A stretch of DNA of 64,000 bases from Coix lacryma-jobi var. lacryma-jobi (taxonomy: Eukaryota; Streptophyta; Magnoliopsida; Poales; Poaceae). Position 1 is the first letter of the stretch. Each line of letters opens with the position of its first letter. Of the stretch, positions 41,458 through 52,461 are shown piece by piece. Below the pieces are notes generated by a model. That model saw only the letters and a list, made by a program, of their open reading frames with translations. It was not told the origin of the DNA and made no database searches. The translations under genes were made by a program, and so were the position numbers. Location: assembly GCA_009763385.1 (NCBI GenBank), contig CM019827.1, positions 109,581,204 through 109,645,203 on the forward strand, written 5' to 3'.

Positions 41458-41800
41458 GCCCATGTTTGGTTGGGCTTTTGGCTTTTGGCCCCAAAAGCCA
41501 AAAGCTCAACCAAAGAGGTGTTGTTGTAGGTGACTTTTGCAGAAGCTGGAGCTTTTTCGTAGTACATTTTTGAAAATGTTTTGACCCTGCTTTTGGCTTT
41601 TGACTTTCAACTTTTCAAAATAGGTGAAATAAAAAACGTTCTCATAATTATTTAAAAAAACAAAACTAGAAGATATACTTTATACTTGTTTAACCAAACA
41701 GCTTTCAGCTTTTCCACAGCTCACAGCCCACAGCAGCTTTTCCACAGCTCACAGCCACAACACATTTTTTCCCACAGCCACAGCTCAACCAAACATGGCC
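41458..41800. mobile_element. Tourist-like MITE, directly next to the previous one
   Basis: 343 bp with termini GCCCATGTTTGGTTGGGCT and the complement of AGCTCAACCAAACATGGCC, flanked by TTA (41455-41457 and 41801-41803). The interior carries CAGCTTTTCCACAGCTCACA twice. Confidence 0.85.
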
Positions 41801-41803
41801 TTA

Positions 41804-42110
41804 ATTTTGCAAAAAAATTTACTGTAGCACTTTCGTTATTATTTGACAAACTTTATCTAAACATAGACTAACTAGGCAACATACTAAAAGTATAATTAGT
41901 TATTTTTTTACCTACATTTAATGCTCCATGCATGTATCCAAAGATTGATATGATGGTTAATGTGAAGGAGAGAGGATGAAAAAAGGTGGAATCTAAACAG
42001 GGCCGCCCTGTTTAGATTCCACCTTTTTCACCCTCTCTCCATCACATCAATTATTATATTAATTTTTGGATGCATGCATAGAGTATTAAATGTAGTATGA
42101 CAGTTGGCTT
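41804..42110. repeat. Head-to-head pair of MITE relics forming a hairpin
   Basis: Two truncated copies of the family seen at 38.1-39.2 kb lie in opposite orientation and meet near 42004 at GAATCTAAACAGGG against CCCTGTTTAGATTC. Arms of about 90 bp, including TTAATGCTCCATGCATG and CATGCATAGAGTATTAA, could fold back. Confidence 0.72.
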
Positions 42111-42413
42111 GCACACTGTTATTACTTTGGTTTAGCCCCAAGCTAGCCGTGTAGATTAAAATTGCCAAGAAACTGAAATCATCCTCACATAATACCACTC
42201 CAATTGCAACTACTATCTTATTAATAGAAACGGGACCTGTTCCGCTGATAATTTGTGTGGCTAAAAAATAATGTTTATTTGTGTGATAGAAAAAAAATGA
42301 TCCATGGCTTAAAAATAGGGCTCACGTCCAATTCCTGATGACCTTTTTCATTCTAAAATAAAATTGCTTGACGCGGCGGAGCTACTCATTTCGTGATGGA
42401 TATATGATGTTGG
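42111..42413. other. Unassigned intergenic sequence
   Basis: No gene or element end recognised. Confidence 0.4.
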
Positions 42414-42416
42414 TAA

Positions 42417-42659
42417 GAGCAAGTATTATAATATAGCCGACTTGTTGGCTGCAAGAGTTCTTGTAGCTTTCTCTCAGTTCACTCATACAGTAATTAAGCT
42501 TTTACCATTAATACAGGACTCACTTATCTCTCTCACAGATTTCTTCGTTCTGGTGCCCAAGCTGGTTGTAAGCTTACAGCTCGTTTCTCCTCTCTCTCCT
42601 CCCTTCTCTCCTCCACGACAGTATTTACCCGGGCTTGCAACCTCCTATAATACTTGCTC
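42417..42659. mobile_element. Tourist-like MITE
   Basis: 243 bp with termini GAGCAAGTATTATAATA and the complement of TATAATACTTGCTC, flanked by TAA on both sides (42414-42416 and 42660-42662). Confidence 0.88.
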
Positions 42660-42662
42660 TAA

Positions 42663-42991
42663 ATGGCCTGTCATACCCAATTCAATGTGTCAGCGTCAGG
42701 TTTTGTTTCTCCCAACCACCCGGGGCCCCGGGGCCAAGGAGCAGCAAGGACTATGACGAAGCTGCTACGGCCCATGATAGAGATGGACAACGGAATTCAT
42801 ACCGGGAAGTAATTCTGCCTTCAATTCCCCGACCCGTTTCCTGTTGGTTTCCGTCAGACTTCAATTCAATACAAGAACCTGAAAGTGAAAGCACAGAAAC
42901 ACGAAAAAGGAAAGGTGCTCAGCCAACGTACTCATGGTAATTTCTTCAACTGTTTAATGCCCACGTGAAAAGAGATCACACTCTAATCTAG
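42663..42991. other. Intergenic sequence without recognised genes
   Basis: One 101-codon frame is open (42635-42940) but shows no recognisable motif and begins inside a MITE, so I do not call it. Confidence 0.4.
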
Positions 42992-43218
42992 GCCTTGTTC
43001 TGTTCGAAAAAAATGTGGCGAAATGTTACTGTAGCACTTTTGTTGTTACTTATTTGACAAACTTTGTCCAAACATGACCTAACTAGACTCAAAAGATTCG
43101 TCTCGACATGAGCAGACCAAAAGTATTTCTTTTACCTATATTTAATGCTTCATACATGCGTCTAAAACGGGTACTGTGCAAAAATATTTGGGGAGATTTT
43201 GGAATCTAAACGTGACCC
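42992..43218. repeat. MITE of the recurring grass family (copy 6)
   Basis: Starts GGCCTTGTTCTGTTCG, contains ACTGTAGCACTTTTGTTGT, ACATGACCTAACTAGACTC and ATTTAATGCTTCATACATG, and ends GGAATCTAAACGTGACCCT. The imperfect inverted ends match the family. Confidence 0.62.
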
Positions 43219-43476
43219 TAGTATTCTAGAGGAAGGGACAGTCCAAGGAACGTTCCTACAAAGGTCCGTCTAACCTATGTTTTGATCTCATTTCATCGAA
43301 GGTTCACGCAAATGATTTATTCTACTTAAACTCCATATAGGAATCTAAAGGCCACGCTGAACTGAATTGGTGAAGAATTGATGATTCTCGGCGCCAAAAC
43401 CATGACTTGCCTTGCAAATTCATGATTTGATTAACTTGGGAAATATAGTGCACCACTGTACATGTGAAAGTGTATT
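43219..43476. other. Unassigned sequence left of RE-C
   Basis: No gene recognised. The last five bases before RE-C (GGACT, 43477-43481) are its presumed target site; the second copy lies beyond the window. Confidence 0.4.
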
Positions 43477-43486
43477 GGACTTGTTG

Positions 43487-43491
43487 GATAC
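43487..43491. repeat. Target-site duplication of RE-B (left copy)
   Basis: GATAC before the RE-B LTR, repeated at 58685-58689. The five bases are part of RE-C's LTR. Confidence 0.95.
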
Positions 43492-44715
43492 TGTCGGGGG
43501 CCCGCAAAAGGGGTACCCCCAATCAACGCAAACAAATCGGGTAAACCTGGAACACCGGTTAAATAGCGGACCTAACTAGTCTAACCCCCTAAAAAGCCGA
43601 CCCCCCGAGGCCTACAACGCTGGCCCACCGAGCCGAGCCCTCCAAGCCAGGCCTCGGGCGAAGCGATCGTTTTCCGTCTCGCCCGAGCCCTCCGCGTCAG
43701 GCCTCGGGCAAACGCTCCCCTACCCTTCGAGCCCCCCACAGCCGAATACCACACCTCGAGACCCCACGCGGGGACCTCGAGCCTCTCTGGCACAGCGGCC
43801 TATCCCTCGAGACGCTTTATGCCTCCCTCGAGCGGTGCAGACATCGGATGCCAGCCCCATACCGCGCATTTAATACATCCACCTACTCCAGTCACGTCCT
43901 CTGCAACCCAACGTGCACCACAGTGAACTAGGGCAGAGTCAAGTCTCGTTTTCACCGTAAGTATGGGCGAAAAGGCACCAGTGAGGCACTGTTAACCCAC
44001 GCCCTACACTGTGGCACGTCCAAGCCACGCCTCGAGGCCCAGATGCCTGCCGCTCAATCGATCTTCACGGGACTTGCCCATACCTGCGGGGACTCGAGCC
44101 CCCCGCAGGCGCCGCCTCGAGGCCGGCTCCGCGCCCCTCGAGCCCTAACTACTTTCATGCTATTGGAGGACAGGTACCCCAAGACCCGGAGGGACCCCGC
44201 CGCGTCCTGTACGTTCCGGGATGGGTGCTGTACGGCTTCCACCTCGCCACGCCTCCACGTCCGCGCCCAGGATGGAGGCCACGCTTCAAGGACGCTTCAA
44301 CAGCAACGCCCACGTCGGCTATAATGTCTTCGACAAGACAGGGTTCCTACCCTTCTTCGTAAGGGATACAATACACTCCGACACATGCAATACCCTTGTG
44401 TAACCCTGGCCTCCCCTTACTCTATAAAAGGGGACACCAGGGCCCTCATTCGCTCTCTCGGGGACAGACACGTTAGAACACGCATACATCCACACGCTCA
44501 AGTCCGGACTCCGGTCCACGCTCACCGAGCTTGTATTCGCCCCTGTATGAGCACTTAGGTGCAAGTAATACAAGAACCTCCTCCCCCGCTGGACGTAGGG
44601 CCTTCTTTGCCCGAACCAGGATAAATCCTTGTGTCATCTTGCATCACCATCCAGGAAGAGAGCACGCGATCATATTACTCGTTGGTGTCATACCCCCGGG
44701 TACGAAACACCGACA
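43492..44715 (+). repeat. RE-B 5' LTR
   Basis: TGTCGGGGGCCC to ACACCGACA. TATAAAAG at 44423-44430 is the likely promoter. The opening TGTCGGGGG(C/T)CCGCAAAAGG matches the RE-A LTR, so the two elements belong to one family but have diverged. Confidence 0.95.
44423..44430 (+). promoter_or_regulatory. TATA box in the RE-B 5' LTR
   Basis: TATAAAAG in the LTR, in the same place as the RE-A box. Confidence 0.7.
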
Positions 44716-44717
44716 GT

Positions 44718-44735
44718 TGGCGCGCCAGGTAGGGG
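44718..44735 (+). other. RE-B primer-binding site
   Basis: TGGCGCGCCAGGTAGGGG, two bases after the LTR, identical to RE-A. Confidence 0.88.
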
Positions 44736-44772
44736 CCTTCGCGTGTCGAGTCGGTTTCTCGCCGTTTCCTGG

Positions 44773-47266
44773 ATGGCTACTTCGACTCCTTCGTTTTCTG
44801 CCGGTGCCGTCATCTGGTTCGGGAGCCTCGAGTTCCTGGCCACTGACAACGACAACGAGCTGACCTTGCTCTCCACGGAGGGCCCGAGTGGATGGCGTGT
44901 CGCGCTGCCCCGTGCGAGGAGCATGGCACGTCGTCCACACCATCACGCGTCGCCACCCCGTGAGCGGCGCCGTCGTCATCATCGTCGCCAGGCACAGGCG
45001 GTGCCGGCGGCATACACCCACCTCCCCGCGCCCGGCGCGGAGTTCCCAAGGAGGAGCTTGCCCGGCGCACGGCAGGAGACTTCCCGGGCGCGCCCGCGCC
45101 CGCCCAGCGACTTCGCGTTCATCATGCGCACGGACCAGGAGCCAGGCCAGAGGCCTCCGAGCCGCGCACCGTCGACGCCGCCCAGCCTCCTCCCGCACGG
45201 GGTGTACCGCGCTCGACGCCGCCAGTACCCGTTCGGCCTCGACGGCTCCGCGGCAGCCTACGCCCGCCAGCTCAACGAGAGCAGTCGGGGCCGACAGCCG
45301 GCGGAGCAGGAGGAACGCCCGGGCGTGCTGCTGCAGGCCATGGCCAACCTGGAGATTGTCCACCCCGCACGCGTCGACCGCGGCCTCTCACGAGCCGTCG
45401 GGCCATCTCGTCCAGCCACCTTCGGGGAGTGGTACCGCGAGCTGCAGCCCCGGCACGAGCCAAGGCGGCGCGGCATCACCAGCTCCGACTCCGACGAATA
45501 CGACTACCACGACCCCGACCTCTGGGATCCCACCAGGGAGTGCTTCCAACTCAAGGGGGTCATATGCGATACCGAGGACGAGGGCGACGACGGCAGGCCG
45601 GCGCTCAACCTCGAAGGGCCCGGAGACGTGGCTGCGGCAGGCGGGTCGCGTGTTCACGGGAGGAACGAACCCCCGGCACCGGCTGCACCATCCCAGCACA
45701 GCGACGACCGAGTGGCGCAGCTCGCGCAGCTGCGGGAGGCCATCGCCAAGGCCGAGGAGGACCGACAACGCCTGCTGCAGCTCGAGAAAACCCTAGCACA
45801 AGAACCAGCCCAGCCTCGAGGTGCTGGCGCTCGTGGCCGAGCTCGAGAGGTCCACCGGCAGATCCTCGAAGACGGGGCGCCAGCACGCCCCGAGGTGCGT
45901 TTCCCGCGAGCGGGACAGAACGTGGTGGCGGCGGCAATGCTGCCTCCGCGATCTGCCCGCCGTCTCCAACCCTGACGCCAGGCGCATGCTTGGGGAATGA
46001 AGAACCTCCTCGAGACAGCCGCTTGCTGCAGCAAGCCGAGAGCTCGACGTCACGCTCGGGCGCGGAGCAGCCTCGGGGCAGCCGGCGGACACCGCCCCGC
46101 AACGACTGCGAGGCATCCGTCCACCAGCCGGACGCCTCTCGAGCTAAGACAGTCCGCAACGGGTCATCGACAACCGGCCACCTCGAGACGCCAACGACGC
46201 CCGCAACGACATCAACCGCCGGCGCAAGGACAAGGGGGCCCAGGAGCGTGGCTATAGCGCCCATCGAGGAGGGCGCTACGACAGCGACGAGGACCGGCAA
46301 GCCCTCGAGCCCCCGGGCCCCAGAGTCTTCAGCCGGGCCATCCGAAGCTCAACCCTCCCCGACCGCTTCCGACCGCCGACCAACATCGTGAAGTACGACG
46401 GGGAGGTCGAGCCCAAGCTCTGGCTCTCGGACTTCCGCCTAGGTGCCAACTGGGCGGAGCGAAGAACGACGACCGTGTGATCATACGCCAACTCCCACTT
46501 TACCTCTCGGACCGCCCGCCGGTGGCTCGAGGGGCTCCCGCAAGATCGGATCGATGACTGGACCGACCTAGTTAGGGTCTTTGACGGGAATTTCAAGGGG
46601 ACTTGCGTGCGCCCAGGCAACCCCTGGGACCTACGGCGTTGCAGGCAGGCGGCGGACGAGCCCCTCCGTGACTTTGCTCGACGGGTTCTCGAAGCAGCGC
46701 GCTCGAGCTCCCCCACGTGCCTGATGAGACGTCATTTCAGCGTTCCTCGCGGGCACGACATGCAAGAGCTGGTTCATGCCTAGGGCGCTACGTCCCAGGA
46801 CGGTCGAGGACCTGATGGATCGTGTCACCAGCTTTGCCTCAGGTGACGAGGCAGTGGGGGCCTTCTTTGGCCGCTCCGCGGACAAAGGTAAGGCGGTGAC
46901 GCGCCAGAGGGCTCGAACAAGGGCAACGACGCCAAGAACACAACAACAACAATAACAAAAAGAAGAAAAACAAAAGCAAAAGTCAAAAGGCGAAGCGCGG
47001 CGCCGATGACGACGACGATGAAAGAAAAGTGCTCATGGGCGCCCTTGACCATAAGAAACCTCGAGGCCCCCCCCGACGGGGATGTTTTCGACCAGATGCG
47101 AGGACCCCTGCACTTATTCACAAGGGCCCCGTAAATCACAGTTAAAGGACTGCCGACTGTTGAAAACCTACTACTACTCCAAGCTCGGCGATAAGAAAGA
47201 AGACGCGCCTAAGGGCAAGGATAACAATCGGCGCGGCGTGGGGACGCGGACGGCGACTTCCCTCCG
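44773..47266 (+). pseudogene. RE-B gag, multiply frameshifted
   Basis: Start at 44773 (MATSTPSFSAG), matching the RE-A start; codons upstream belong to the LTR. Open to 45975 through SSDSDEYDYHDPDLWDPT and the AQLREAIAKAEEDRQRLLQL coiled coil. An extra C near 45942 then breaks the frame. From there to about 47350 homology to RE-A jumps between frames at many points: the capsid part (KYDGEVEPKLWL), the Lys/Asn-rich nucleocapsid (about 46940-46980) and the knuckle region near 47100. At 46557-46562 the frame keeps TGG where RE-A has the TAG nonsense codon. Many breaks are one base in a run, so sequence error is a real alternative to decay. Confidence 0.82.
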
Positions 47267-48067
47267 GTGCGCGATTGCTACATGATCTACGGGGGGCCGA
47301 CCGTCGGGCTCTCAGCTCGAGAGAAGAAAGAAGGAGCGCCGCGAGATCTTTGCACTCTGCCACGACGCCCCCGGTATCTTGACTGGTCTGATGCTCCGAT
47401 CACGTTCGACCGTGACGACCATCCGGACCGTGTCATAAACCCGGGAGCGTACCCCCTCGTCGTAGACCCCGTCATAGTCGACGTGCGGTTCTCCAAGGTG
47501 TTGATGGATGGGGGCTCGAGCCTCAACATCATATACCTCGAGACCCTCGACCTCCTGGGGATTTCCGAGGGTCAGCTCCGACCCAGCGTCGGGGGGTTCC
47601 ACGGAGTAGTACCAGGGAAGAAAGCCCACCCCCTCGGGCGCATCGACCTGCCAGTTTGCTTTGGCACGCCGGCTAACTTCCGCCGGGAAACGCTCACCTT
47701 CGAGGTGGTCGGCTTCCAAGGGACCTACCACGCCATCATCGGCCGGCCAGGCTACGCCAAGTTCATGGCGGTTCCCAACTACACGTACTTGAAGCTCAAG
47801 ATGCCGGGGCCAAAAGGGGTCATCACCGTCGACACCTCCTACGAGCACGCGTACCACTGCGACGTGGAGTGCGTCGAGCGTGGGGAGGCCAACGTCCACC
47901 TCGACTCGCTCGAGGCCTTGGCGGCCTTGGCCACCGAGGAGGCCCCAGAAGCAAAGCGCCACGCCGGCACCTTCGAGCCGGCTGAGCACACCAAGCAGGT
48001 ACTCGTCGACCCGACCTCGACCAATGGCAAGACGTTGACCATCAGTGCCAACCTCGAGCCCAAATAG
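47267..48067 (+). CDS. RE-B protease region
   Basis: 266 open codons. They start CYMIYGGPTVGL, run through WSDAPITFDRDDHPDRVINP, and hold the protease active site VRFSKVLMDGGSSLNII (Tat-lineage D-G-G rather than D-S/T-G), then GFQGTYHAIIGRPGYAKFM. The segment ends with LEPK and a TAG at 48065-48067, at the same codon as in RE-A. Confidence 0.88.
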   Translation: MRDCYMIYGGPTVGLSAREKKEGAPRDLCTLPRRPRYLDWSDAPITFDRDDHPDRVINPGAYPLVVDPVIVDVRFSKVLMDGGSSLNIIYLETLDLLGISEGQLRPSVGGFHGVVPGKKAHPLGRIDLPVCFGTPANFRRETLTFEVVGFQGTYHAIIGRPGYAKFMAVPNYTYLKLKMPGPKGVITVDTSYEHAYHCDVECVERGEANVHLDSLEALAALATEEAPEAKRHAGTFEPAEHTKQVLVDPTSTNGKTLTISANLEPK

Positions 48068-48073
48068 GAAGCA

Positions 48074-50290
48074 GTGCTCGTCGACTTTCTCCGCGCGAAC
48101 ATCGACATGTTTGCATGGAGCCCCTCGGACATGCCGGGCATACCGAGGGAAGTCGCCGAGCACGCCTTGGAGATCCAGGCCGGGTCCAGACCGGTGAAGC
48201 AACGCCTGCGCCGCTTCGACGAGGAAAAGCGCAGGATCATCGGCGAGGAGGTGCATAAGCTTTTGGCGGCCGGATTCATCAAGGAGGTATTTCACCCAGA
48301 GTGGCTAGCTAACCCTGTGCTAGTTAGGAAAAAGAATGGAAAAATGCGGATGTGTGTAGATTACACTGGTCTGAATAAAGCATGTCCAAAAGTTCCGTTT
48401 CCTTTGCCTAGAATTGATCAGATTGTCGATTCCACTGCGGGGTGTGAAGTACTTTCATTTCTCGATGCGTATTCCGGCTACCACCAGATTAGGATGAAAG
48501 AATCCGACGAGCTCGCCACTTCTTTCGTTACGCCTTTTGGTATGTATTGCTACGTTACAATGCCTTTCGGCCTTCGAAACGCGGGGCAACGTACCAACGC
48601 TGCATGCAGCATATCTTTGGCGAACACATAGGCAAAACCGTCGAGGCCTACGTCGATGACATCGTGGTTAAAACCAGGAAAGTCGGGAGCCTCATCAGCG
48701 ATCTCGAGACCACGTTCGGGTGCCTCCGGGCCAAGAATGTAAAGCTCAACCCCGAGAAATGTGTCTTTGGTGTGCCTCGGGGCATGCTACTTGGCTACAT
48801 TGTCTCACAACGGGGGATCGAGGCTAACCCCGAAAAAATCTCAGCAGTCACGAGGATGGGCCCAATTCGAGACCTCAAGGGTGTACAGAAAGTGACAGGC
48901 TGCCTAGCCGCTCTCAGCAGATTCATCTCGAGGCTAGGGGAAAAGGCACTACCACTCTACCGCCTGCTGAAGAAGACGGAACGCTTTGCGTGGACTGTCG
49001 AAGCCGAGGAAGCCTTAACCAAGTTGAAGGGGTTGCTGACTCCGCGCCAATTCTCGTGCCACCACGACCAGCCCAGGGTGGCGATTCCCCCGAGCCTCTC
49101 CTCCTCTATGTGGCCGCAACCACTCAGGTGGTCAGCGCGGTCATAGCCGTCGAGAGGCACGAGGAGGATCATGCGTTGCCAGTCCAACGGCCGGTGTACT
49201 TCACCAGTGAGGTGCTCTCCGAGGCCAAGGTCCGGTACCCGCACATCCAGAAGCTGCTCTACGGCATCATCATCACGAGGCGCAAGCTCCAGCACTACTT
49301 CCTCGCTCATCCCGTAACGGTGGTGTCATCCTTCCCCTCGGCGAGATCATCAACAATCGGGAGGCCACGGGGCGCATCGCCAAGTGGTCCGCCGAGCTAA
49401 TGGGGGAGGCCATCACCTACGCACCGCGAAAAGCCATCAAGTCGCAAGCGTTGGCGGACTTCGTTGCGGAATGGACCGACACCCAGCTCCCGCCGGCACA
49501 AATCCAAGCCGAGCTCTGGACCATGTACTTCGACGGATCCCTCATGAAGACGGGGGCAGGCGCAGGCCTGCTCTTCATCTCACCCATCGGAGTCCACATG
49601 CGCTACCTGCTACGATTGCACTTCCCCGCCTCCAACAACGTCGCTGAGTACGAGGCCTTGGTAATGGGCTGCGCATCGCCCTCGAGCTCGGGGTCCGACG
49701 CCTCGACGTTCGGGGACTCGCAACTCGTCGTCAACCAGGTTATGAAGGCTTCAAGCTGCATCGATCCCAAGATGGAGGCATACTGCGGGGAGGTGCGCAA
49801 GCTAGAAGGTAATTTCTACGGCCTCGAGCTCAACCACATAGCTCGAAAGTACAACGAGGCCGCGGACGAGCTGGCAAAGTTGGCGTCCACACGCGGCACG
49901 GTTCCACCAGATGTTTCTCGAGGGACGTCTTCGAGCCATCCGTCAAAATCGGCCGGGGGCTGGCCCCTCGACGCCACCCCTCGAGCCAAACACGGGGACT
50001 GGCCCCTCGACGCCTCCCCTCGAGCCAGACACGGGGGCTCGACCTTCAACGCCACCCCTCGGGAATGACCCCTCGACATCCGTTGAGGCGATGCAAATCG
50101 ACGCGCCCACCACTTCGTCATCACGACGCCTCGACTGGCGGACGCCGTTCCTCGACTACTTGACGCAAGGCGTGCTGCCGGAGGATAAGACAGAGGCCCG
50201 ACGCATCGCTCGAAGGGCCAAGACCTACGTCATCTACGGCGACGAACGAGAGCTGTACCGACGAAGCCCATCAGGAATCCTTCAGCGCTG
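48074..50290 (+). pseudogene. RE-B reverse transcriptase, RNase H and linker, frameshifted
   Basis: The RT N-terminus opens at 48074 (LVDFLRANIDMF) and is intact through LSFLDAYSGYHQI to PFGLRNAG. One base is missing near 48583. The catalytic AYVDDIVVKT follows in the next frame. Further one-base losses lie near 49040 and 49335. RNase H is visible as TMYFDGSLMKTGAGAG and NNVAEYEALV. The linker before integrase has three units of a 39-bp repeat (49955-50068) against two in RE-A. The protein would be inactive as sequenced. Confidence 0.85.
49955..50068 (+). repeat. 39-bp (13-residue) repeats in the RE-B pol linker
   Basis: Units at 49955, 49994 and 50033 encode GAGPSTPPLEPNT-like repeats (in the 49911 frame) between RNase H and the integrase zinc finger. 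RE-A has two. Confidence 0.8.
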
Positions 50291-51374
50291 CATCCCCTCG
50301 AGGAAGGACGCAAGCTCCTCGACGACATGCACTCGGGGGCTTGCGGCCACCACGCAGCACCAAGGACCCTGGTGGGGAACGCCTTCCGTCAAGGCTTCTA
50401 TTGGCCGACCGCCATTGGGGACGCCAAGCGCTTGGTCCGAGCATGCCATGGGTGTCAATTCTACGCCAAGCAAACGCACCAGCCCGCGCACGCCCTGCAG
50501 ATGATCCCCATTACTTGGCCGTTTGCCGTCTGGGGGCTCGACCTCGTGGGTCCCCTCAAGATGACAACGGAAAGTACACGCACGTGCTCGTGGCCATCGA
50601 CAAATTCACCAAATGGATCGAGGCCAAGCCCATAGGTGACCCCACCTCCGAGAAAGCCGTCGAGTTCATCGCAGACATCATGTACCGGTTCGGGGTGCCT
50701 AACGTCATCATCACCGACAATGGCACCCAATTCACGGGCAAAAAGTTTACCAACTTCTGCGACGACAGCGGCATTCGCGTGACCTGGGCCTCGGTTGCGT
50801 ACCCTCAATGCAACGGGCAGGTCGAGCGCGCCAACGGCATGATACTCCATGGGCTGAAGCCGAGGCTGTTCAAGACCCTCAAAAATTTCGGAAAGGGGTG
50901 GGCCGCAGAGCTCCCCTCGGTGCTGTGGGGCCTCAGGACTACGCCGAGTCGAGCCACCGGGTTCACTCCGTTTTTCCTAACCTACGGCGCCGAGGCAGTC
51001 TTGCCTACGGACCTCGAGTACGGCTCCCCTCGACTTCGAGCCTACAACGAGCAAAACAACGACGAGAGGCTTGCCAACGCCAAGGACCAGCTCGAGGAGG
51101 CCCGAGACGTGGCGCTCATCAACTCCGCACGCTACCAGCAAACACTTCGACGCTACCACGACAAGCACGTGCGCAAAAGGGACCTAGCGGTGGGGGACCT
51201 CGTGCTTCGACGGCTGCAAGATAATCGAGGGCGCCATAAGCTCACCCCTCCGTGGGAAGGCCCATACACCGTAGCTGAAGTGCTCAAGCCAGGAACATAC
51301 AAGCTCTACGACGGCCAAGGCAGGATCCTGGCGAACGCGTGGAACATATCTCAGCTACGTCGCTTCTACCTTAA
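50291..51374 (+). pseudogene. RE-B integrase
   Basis: The HHCC finger (HSGACGHHAAPRTLV, then CHGCQFYAK) precedes the core. Here the codon after YAK is CAA where RE-A has the TAA. One base is missing near 50566, after the first catalytic Asp (LDLVG). The second Asp lies in IITDNGTQF and the Glu in NGQVERANG. The GPY/F-type module (WEGPYTVAEVLKPGTYKL) is present. The stop at 51374 is shifted out of frame by a missing C, so the frame runs on to 51474 with unrelated residues. Confidence 0.85.
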
Positions 51375-51925
51375 AGGCCTCGAGGCCTTGTTCATTTTGT
51401 TGCTTTGTACAAACATGTCAAACATGAATGAACAAACTCGCGCACTGTCATTCATTTTTTACTTAGCAACTTAAGGTAGCCTCGACCCTGCCTTGCTCAG
51501 GGTCGAGCCTCCCTCGGGGGCTGACAGGGGAACCCCCCCCCCCCAGACTCCGGAAAAAGCGCGTTTTCTTTTCAAAAATTCGACCCTCGTCTCGACTCGT
51601 GCCTCGAGTGAACTAGCGACGTCTAAATCCTAAAATACCTCGAGCCTCCAAGGGTCGGGAGGCGTCGACGTAGACGCCCACCTACGCCCCCGGGCTACGG
51701 TACCCTACCTACGCCTCCCCTCGAGGAGCTCGCGACGTATCGAAGGAACACAGACTAAGCTAGCAGAAACTCGAGCTTGCAACAAAGAGAAGTGGTCAAA
51801 CGCATTTGAAAAAACAACATCTTTTCAATAACAAGTCATATATATACATTCGGGTCTCGACGTACCCTCATTCATGTCATAAAATTCTTACAAGGGCCTC
51901 GACGCCCAAATTTGGCACGCAGGCC
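51375..51925. other. Convergent spacer between pol and the antisense gene (RE-B)
   Basis: 551 bp, against 553 in RE-A. It contains a run of ten or more C near 51531-51544 and GACCCTG inverted words. No gene. Confidence 0.55.
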
Positions 51926-52461
51926 TCAGTCCTCGTCGGTCCGATACTCCTCCCCGAGGTCTTCCACGGCGGGCTCAGCCTCGACACCCGAGCTAGAAGG
52001 AGGAGGGCCCTCGACACCGCTGCTGGCGTCAGGAGGCAGCACGTCCACCTCGAAGATCTTCGCGAGCGACGTCCCCGGCCTCTCCATCTTCTCCAAGATT
52101 TTGTCGACACGGCGGTTGTTCCACTCCTCGTCCTTCCCCTCGATCTCGATGAAGCCATTGGCGACAACATGGACCGGGAAGCGGAAGCCGGAGCGGACAA
52201 CCGCGAGCGTCTGCTTGACGCCATGATGGAGAGCTTGCCGGACACGGTCCCGCGCCGCTGCGTCGAAGAAGCACAAGGCGTCGACCAACGCGTCGCCTCG
52301 GGCCGCCGCACCCTCTGCCGCAGCCACTGGAAGAGCACCCCACGGGGAGCCGAGCCGGTCAAGGGAGGTGCGAGCCCGCTCCGCCACCACCGTCTCGTCT
52401 TGGAGTTGGTCCAAGAGAGCCTGGTTCGTCCCGCGGAGCTCCTCGACCGTCTCCTCGACCC
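51926..52461 (-). CDS. Exon 5 of the RE-B antisense gene: conserved C-terminal domain
   Basis: Open throughout its 536 bp, as in RE-A. GVEETVEELRGTNQALLDQL leads to HHGVKQTLAVVRSGF and EIEGKDEEWNNRRVD. Most of the few differences from RE-A appear conservative or silent, which should be tested by a Ka/Ks calculation. Confidence 0.72.

Noticed and set aside
44629..44772. Upstream extension of RE-B gag to 44629
   Set aside because: These codons lie in the LTR and primer-binding site; RE-A and RE-B align from the ATG at 44773.
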